From assembly GCA_949287925.1 (NCBI GenBank), contig CASEIR010000010.1, positions 1 through 38,808 of the forward strand: a stretch of 38,808 nt of DNA, written 5' to 3'. Position numbers and translations under genes: made by a program. This document shows, in pieces, positions 34,986-38,808 of the stretch; position 1 is the first letter of the stretch; each line of letters opens with the position of its first letter. This stretch comes from an uncultured Lachnospiraceae bacterium. Lineage in GTDB: Bacteria > Bacillota > Clostridia > Lachnospirales > Lachnospiraceae. The notes beneath the pieces were generated by a model. It worked only from the letters and a program-made list of their open reading frames with translations. It ran no database searches and was not told the origin of the DNA.

Positions 34986-36221
34986 TTATCTGTATTTAAC
35001 TTTGAAAATTCTGGTCAGAGATTCATTAATCCTGTCCTCTGTAATAGATCCGTTCTCTACTGCGTTTAGGATTCCCTGATATGCAGCCTGAAAATCCTCC
35101 GGCATCAGGATCATGTCGGCTCCTGCCTGGATACACATAACAGCAGCTTCTTCTGAAGAGTAATATTTTGTGATTGCCTCCATGGACAGAGAATCTGTAA
35201 TTACAATTCCATCAAACTGCAGATCTTCTCTTAGAATGTCAGTGATGATTTCTGAAGATAAGGAAGCAGGAGTGTCATCGGAGATTACCTGCGGTACCTG
35301 CAGATGTCCAATCATGACGGCGTCCGCTCCCGCTTCTATTCCGGATTGGAAAGGAAGAAATTCATTTTCCTTTAGTTGATCCAGACTGCGGTCCAGCACA
35401 GCAGCTCCGTGATGGGTATCTTCCGCGGTTCCTCCGTGTCCGGGAAAGTGTTTAAGTACGGCGCTGACTCCCTGTTCCTGAAGACCTTTTACTTCCTGAG
35501 CCGTCATATCAGCTACAAGTGAAGGATCATTTCCAAAGGAACGTTTTCCAATAGCTGTATTGTCAGGATTAGTCAGAACATCCGCATCCGGAGCAAAATC
35601 AAGATTGAATCCGTATTGTTTCAGATAAGCGCCGATGGTGGATCCTACTTCATATGCTTTTGAAGAGTCTCCTGTAGCGCCGATTTCGGCCATATCCGGA
35701 AAGTCAGTTACAGGAAAGTCCGGATTGTTGGCGATTCGTGCAACGGAAGTACCCCCTTCTTCGTCTATACCGATGAAGAGAGGAATTTTGCTGTAGGATT
35801 GTGTGTTGGATACCATATCTGTAATTTGTTTTTCATTCAAAATATTTTGTGAGAAGTAAATAAGTCCTCCTACCGGATATTGTTCCAGAGCTTGTTTCGT
35901 CGTATCTCCTGCGAGAGTGGCTTTATCTACTCCAGTCAGGCCTTCCGGCGTAATGAAAAAAAGCTGGGCGGCCTTTTCTTCTATGGACATATTCTGAATC
36001 AGGGATGCAATCTGGTCGTCCAGAGAATCTGTTTGTTCTGTTTCTTCAAAAGAATCACTCTGATTCTGGTTGTTGGGTTCAGCTTGATTTCTACTGTGAA
36101 GATGATCTTTTTGAAACATGACATATAATAAAACAGAAAGCAAAGTAAGAAGTACAAGAAGCAGCAGGATGATCATTACCTGTTGGTTCTTTTTATTCCA
36201 TTTTATATTGTTCCATTTCAT
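34986..36221 (-). CDS. Glycoside hydrolase family 3, beta-N-acetylhexosaminidase (NagZ-like), membrane-anchored
   Basis: Probably releases N-acetylglucosamine from peptidoglycan fragments outside the cell. A 411-aa protein with an N-terminal transmembrane anchor (residues 14-36) and a Gln/Asn/Asp/Glu-rich linker (about 40-70), then the GH3 barrel: PVGGLIYFSQNI, IPLFIGIDEEGGTSVARI, FNLDFAPDADV, the signature KHFPGHGGTAEDTHHG with catalytic D268/H270, and the nucleophile D343 in GIVITDSLSMEAI. There is no C-terminal GH3 domain, as in NagZ. It starts 3 bp after the C_GCAxxG_C_C gene stop, so they are co-transcribed. Substrate inferred from family only. Confidence 0.93.
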   Translation of the reverse strand: MKWNNIKWNKKNQQVMIILLLLVLLTLLSVLLYVMFQKDHLHSRNQAEPNNQNQSDSFEETEQTDSLDDQIASLIQNMSIEEKAAQLFFITPEGLTGVDKATLAGDTTKQALEQYPVGGLIYFSQNILNEKQITDMVSNTQSYSKIPLFIGIDEEGGTSVARIANNPDFPVTDFPDMAEIGATGDSSKAYEVGSTIGAYLKQYGFNLDFAPDADVLTNPDNTAIGKRSFGNDPSLVADMTAQEVKGLQEQGVSAVLKHFPGHGGTAEDTHHGAAVLDRSLDQLKENEFLPFQSGIEAGADAVMIGHLQVPQVISDDTPASLSSEIITDILREDLQFDGIVITDSLSMEAITKYYSSEEAAVMCIQAGADMILMPEDFQAAYQGILNAVENGSITEDRINESLTRIFKVKYR

Positions 36222-36224
36222 AGA

Positions 36225-36683
36225 TTAGAGATTCCCGTCTTTTTCCAGTTCCCGGAGAACAATTTCAGCCGTCTTTTGAACCGTAGCAGCAACAAATTTT
36301 GTACACTGAGCCTTCCGTTCGGGAGAGTTCTTTTCCATACCTCTGGTAAGAATCCTGCAGCAGGCAGCTCCGCAATTGTCTTTAAAGAAATCATGTAGTT
36401 CATTTGTAAGCTGAAAACATCTGTTGATCTTGGGGTCTCCCGGAGTTTTGCGGCCAAAGAAATAACCGATACACATGGTACCGCCGGCCAGAGCGCCGCA
36501 GATACAGCCGCCGCCTCCAAGTCCCCATGGAAAACCAGAACTCATGGCAATCGCGTCATCCGACATATCCAGATCAAAATTCTTCTTAATTGCATAGATT
36601 ACAGATTCCGAACAGGCGAATCCTTGATTAAAAATCTCAACTGCATCACGCTGCAAATCATCCATATTAATATCCGTCTTCAT
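36225..36683 (-). CDS. C_GCAxxG_C_C family redox/metal-binding protein
   Basis: A 152-aa protein with the Cys pattern that names the family: C24 in GFACSESV, then GGGGCICGALAGGTMCIGYF (C60, C62, C71), C89, DNCGAACCRIL (C104, C108, C109) and C127 in AQCTKFV. The family is common in anaerobes and probably binds a metal or cluster; its function is not settled. The ATG at 36683 has GGAGG, itself joined to the palindromic repeat copy D. An in-frame start at 36710 lies inside the repeat and lacks a ribosome site. First gene of a two-gene string with the GH3 enzyme. Confidence 0.9.
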   Translation of the reverse strand: MKTDINMDDLQRDAVEIFNQGFACSESVIYAIKKNFDLDMSDDAIAMSSGFPWGLGGGGCICGALAGGTMCIGYFFGRKTPGDPKINRCFQLTNELHDFFKDNCGAACCRILTRGMEKNSPERKAQCTKFVAATVQKTAEIVLRELEKDGNL

Positions 36684-36687
36684 AATT

Positions 36688-36731
36688 CTCCTCCTTTGGG
36701 GACGTAGCATTTTGCAAAAGTACTACGTCCC
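36688..36731 (-). repeat. GGGACG-type palindromic repeat abutting the C_GCAxxG_C_C RBS (copy D)
   Basis: Arms GGGACGTAG and CTACGTCCC (36698-36731) surround TTTTGCAAAA. Read on the minus strand the repeat ends CGTCCCCAAAGGAGG, the same join to a ribosome-binding site as copies A and C. Confidence 0.8.
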
Positions 36732-36925
36732 AAATTAAAAAATTGTTTGAATTTTTTAATAATATTTTATATCAAATGAGATTATTATTCAATCAAAGCC
36801 TTGAAAAATCCAATAAATTCATTGTTGAAAAATGTTTTATTGTTGAGAAAAAAGAAAAAACTGATAGAAAAGTGGAAAAAATATGGAAGTGCATACTTGT
36901 ATATTCAAAAAGGACAATGTAAAAT

Positions 36926-36992
36926 TAAAAAGGGACACCTGAAGTCAAAATAGGGACGGGGAATTTTTGAAAATTCCCCGTCCCCAAAGGAG
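36926..36992 (+). repeat. GGGACG-type palindromic repeat abutting the plsC RBS (copy C)
   Basis: The same 32-bp palindrome as at 1849-1880 lies at 36953-36984, preceded by AAAAAGGGACACCTGA and followed by CCAAAGGAGAGG, the plsC ribosome site. The 220 bp between copies D and C (36732-36952) are AT-rich with no further feature recognised; they should hold the two divergent promoters. Confidence 0.85.
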
Positions 36993-36997
36993 AGGTT

Positions 36998-37708
36998 ATG
37001 AAACGTATTTTATTGATGGTTATCAGAAATATTTTTCTTGTGCCATGGGCATGGTTTAAGCTTTGTTATCATGCCAAGCATCCGGAAAAGTATACGGAGA
37101 TTGAGCAGTATAAGATGTTGAAATATATTACCAGGAGGGCTAATAAGGGCGGCAATGTTACTATTGATGTTCACGGAACGGAAAATCTTCCGGAAGAGAA
37201 CGGATTTATGTTTTTTCCGAATCATCAGGGATTGTTTGATGTTCTGGCGATTGTGGATGCCTGTCCAAAGCCTTTTTCGGTAGTGGCGAAGAAAGAGATT
37301 GCCAATATTCCGTTTTTGAAGCAAGTTTTTGCTTGTATGAAGGCATATATGCTTGATCGCGAAGATGTCAGGCAGGCAATGAAGGTTATTGTAGATGTGA
37401 CAAATGAAGTAAAGAGTGGAAGAAATTATCTGATTTTTGCGGAAGGTACAAGATCCAGAAATGGCAATGAAGTGCTGAATTTTAAAGGAGGCAGTTTTAA
37501 GGCTGCTACAAAGGCAAAATGTCCTATAGTTCCAGTGGCGCTGATTGATTCTTTCAAGCCCTTTGATACTAGTTCGGTCGATCCGGTTACAGTACAGGTT
37601 CATTTTTTAAAACCTTTGCATTACGACGATTACAAAGATATGAAAACTACAGATATAGCCTTAAAAGTTAGAAATAGCATTCAAAAGACAATATGGGACA
37701 ATATTTAG
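36998..37708 (+). CDS. plsC: 1-acyl-sn-glycerol-3-phosphate acyltransferase
   Basis: Adds the second fatty acyl chain to make phosphatidic acid at the membrane. The 236-aa protein has an N-terminal hydrophobic segment (residues 4-22), motif I NHQGLFD (N75, H76, D81), motif II-like LDREDVRQAM, motif III FAEGTRSRNG (E149, G150) and motif IV PIVPVAL. The ATG at 36998 is preceded by GGAGAGG, which continues directly from the palindromic repeat. Monocistronic. Could be one of several PlsC paralogues. Confidence 0.93.
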   Translation: MKRILLMVIRNIFLVPWAWFKLCYHAKHPEKYTEIEQYKMLKYITRRANKGGNVTIDVHGTENLPEENGFMFFPNHQGLFDVLAIVDACPKPFSVVAKKEIANIPFLKQVFACMKAYMLDREDVRQAMKVIVDVTNEVKSGRNYLIFAEGTRSRNGNEVLNFKGGSFKAATKAKCPIVPVALIDSFKPFDTSSVDPVTVQVHFLKPLHYDDYKDMKTTDIALKVRNSIQKTIWDNI

Positions 37709-37750
37709 TTATGATGATAATGTGATTTGTATATTATAGTTAAAAAGTGA

Positions 37751-37779
37751 TTGACAATGCAGAATTCCTTTAGTATAAT
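37751..37779 (+). promoter_or_regulatory. Consensus promoter of tRNA-Ser
   Basis: TTGACA (37751-37756) and TATAAT (37774-37779) with a 17-bp spacer: a perfect sigma-A promoter. Start expected close to the tRNA 5' end. Confidence 0.93.
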
Positions 37780-37789
37780 AACTTCTGCT

Positions 37790-37877
37790 GGAGAAATACT
37801 CAAGAGGCTGAAGAGGCGCCCCTGCTAAGGGTGTAGGTCGGGCAACCGGCGCGAGGGTTCAAATCCCTCTTTCTCCG
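37790..37877 (+). tRNA. tRNA-Ser (anticodon GCT)
   Basis: An 88-nt tRNA with a long variable arm. Acceptor GGAGAAA pairs with TTTCTCC. The anticodon stem CGCCC/GGGTG encloses CTGCTAA, so the anticodon is GCT (reads AGC/AGT). The variable arm is about TAGGTCGGGCAACCGGCGC, the T-arm GAGGG-TTCAAAT-CCCTC, and the discriminator G. No CCA encoded. Confidence 0.96.
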
Positions 37878-37882
37878 CTAAA

Positions 37883-37913
37883 AACTGTCTGAATAATTTC
37901 AGGCGGTTTTTTT
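37883..37913 (+). terminator. Terminator after tRNA-Ser
   Basis: An 11-bp stem AACTGTCTGAA with TTCAGGCGGTT (two G-U pairs) and a 4-base loop, followed by a run of seven Ts. Confidence 0.88.
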
Positions 37914-37915
37914 GT

Positions 37916-38279
37916 GTCAGAAACAAATCGAAGTCTGGTTTTGTTTGAGATCTTAACAAATAATCCTCACATACGTTTTTTAGCATTTCTAGTGATACAG
38001 GAAATGTGATAGTGAAGAGTTCTTTCTAATTTATATAAAGAAATTATAATTTTTGATGATACAAGAATAGTTTTTCTTCTATCAAAAGTAATATCGTAAT
38101 AAGATAGATTTATTGAAGAAATATATTTACATTACTTTTAAATTATAAATAATTTCGTTTTATTTTGATTTTAAGATTTAAGAGAATGGTATATTTAGTA
38201 TAAAAAAATAAGAAAAAATCTAGGTATTGTATGCAGTTAAAAACTTGTAAAAAAAATGAAAAAAAGATAAGAAAAAGTA
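37916..38279. other. AT-rich spacer upstream of the rRNA operon
   Basis: About 360 bp of very AT-rich DNA with A- and T-tracts and no gene, RNA or clear site that I can support. The A/T-tracts just before the rRNA promoter (38190-38279) could act as an UP-element-like region. Confidence 0.6.
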
Positions 38280-38308
38280 TTGACACTGGCTTCAGATAGT
38301 GATATTAT
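38280..38308 (+). promoter_or_regulatory. rRNA operon promoter
   Basis: TTGACA (38280-38285) and TATTAT (38303-38308), 17-bp spacer, about 245 bp before the 16S start. Preceded by A-rich tracts. Confidence 0.82.
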
Positions 38309-38554
38309 AATCGAGCTGACCCACTGAGGCAGCAAAAAACACAGCACTTTGATAATTAAACAATAGACAACGACCCTGAAAATTCTAAGAGAAATTTCAG
38401 AACGGACATCGAGAGATGTCAACCCAAAACAGTAAAGAACGGGATAGGAAAGCTAGTAGTTTTCCTGACCGAGATTAAACTGAAAGGAAGTTCCATCAGC
38501 AAAGCTGAGGAACAATTAATTTGCTAAGCATCAAAGATGCAAAGCAAATTATAT
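38309..38554 (+). other. rRNA operon leader
   Basis: Transcribed leader before 16S. It contains CACTTTGATAATTAAACAAT, like the leader boxes of Firmicutes rRNA operons, and several hairpins (TTCCATCAGC...GCTGAGGAA near 38491-38513). The last stem, AATTTGCT with AGCAAATT (about 38518-38550), is a likely part of the RNase III processing structure. Confidence 0.65.

Positions 38555-38808
<254 letters not shown>

Noticed and set aside
37916..38279. Small RNA or additional gene before the rRNA operon
   Set aside because: The stretch is AT-rich with no ribosome site followed by a reasonable frame, and no promoter-terminator pair other than the rRNA promoter.

Overview
The window is a piece of the replication-origin region of a low-to-mid-GC Gram-positive chromosome, almost certainly a gut-type member of the Lachnospiraceae (Clostridium cluster XIVa; Dorea, Mediterraneibacter or Coprococcus relatives). 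The evidence is the 16S rRNA 5' end at the right edge, the gene order rpmH-dnaA-dnaN-S4-recF-gyrB-gyrA-rrn, the lachnospiraceal proteins of unknown function (DUF3881, DUF4446) beside parAB, an Ile T-box before ileS, and consensus parS sites. No plasmid, phage or CRISPR signal was seen.

Layout. 1-5.5 kb (minus strand): the 5' two-fifths or so of ileS with its T-box leader, a membrane-anchored D-Ala-D-Ala carboxypeptidase, and an amylosucrase. 5.5-10.5 kb: a decaying accessory block. It holds fragments of a surface protein, an old-yellow-enzyme oxidoreductase and an MFS transporter, then an intact type I dehydroquinate dehydratase (aroD), a TRAP transporter with both membrane subunits broken but an intact binding lipoprotein, and a broken gene of unknown function. 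10.6-13.3 kb: a small hypothetical protein, a WYL regulator, a divergent HxlR regulator/flavin reductase pair, and tRNA-Arg(CCT). 13.4-17.9 kb (minus): a parA-parB-DUF4446-serS-DUF3881 gene string, headed by three parS sites. 18.1-19.1 kb: an alpha/beta hydrolase on the plus strand, against the local transcription direction. 19.2-26.0 kb (minus): rsmG, mnmG, mnmE, jag, yidC, yidD, rnpA, rpmH. 26.0-28.0 kb: a bipartite oriC, with DnaA boxes on both sides of dnaA. 28.0-34.9 kb (plus): dnaN, an S4 protein, recF, gyrB, gyrA. 35-36.7 kb (minus): a GH3 hexosaminidase and a C_GCAxxG_C_C protein. 37-38.8 kb (plus): plsC, tRNA-Ser(GCT), then an rRNA operon promoter, leader and the first part of 16S rRNA.

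Coding polarity flips at dnaA: housekeeping genes to the left read leftward and those to the right read rightward, as expected for two replichores leaving oriC. The genes that break this rule (aroD/TRAP block, flavin reductase, alpha/beta hydrolase) are mostly accessory.

Two families of short palindromic repeats stand out. One (GGGACG...CGTCCC) abuts the ribosome-binding site of three unrelated genes and has a 32-bp core repeated identically 35 kb apart. The other (GGGGG-A/T-CTGACCCCC) supplies the stop codons of two convergent genes and lies on the stop of a third. I did not find an unmistakable new multi-gene system. The repeat families, the parS cluster and the degraded catabolic block are the most interesting parts.
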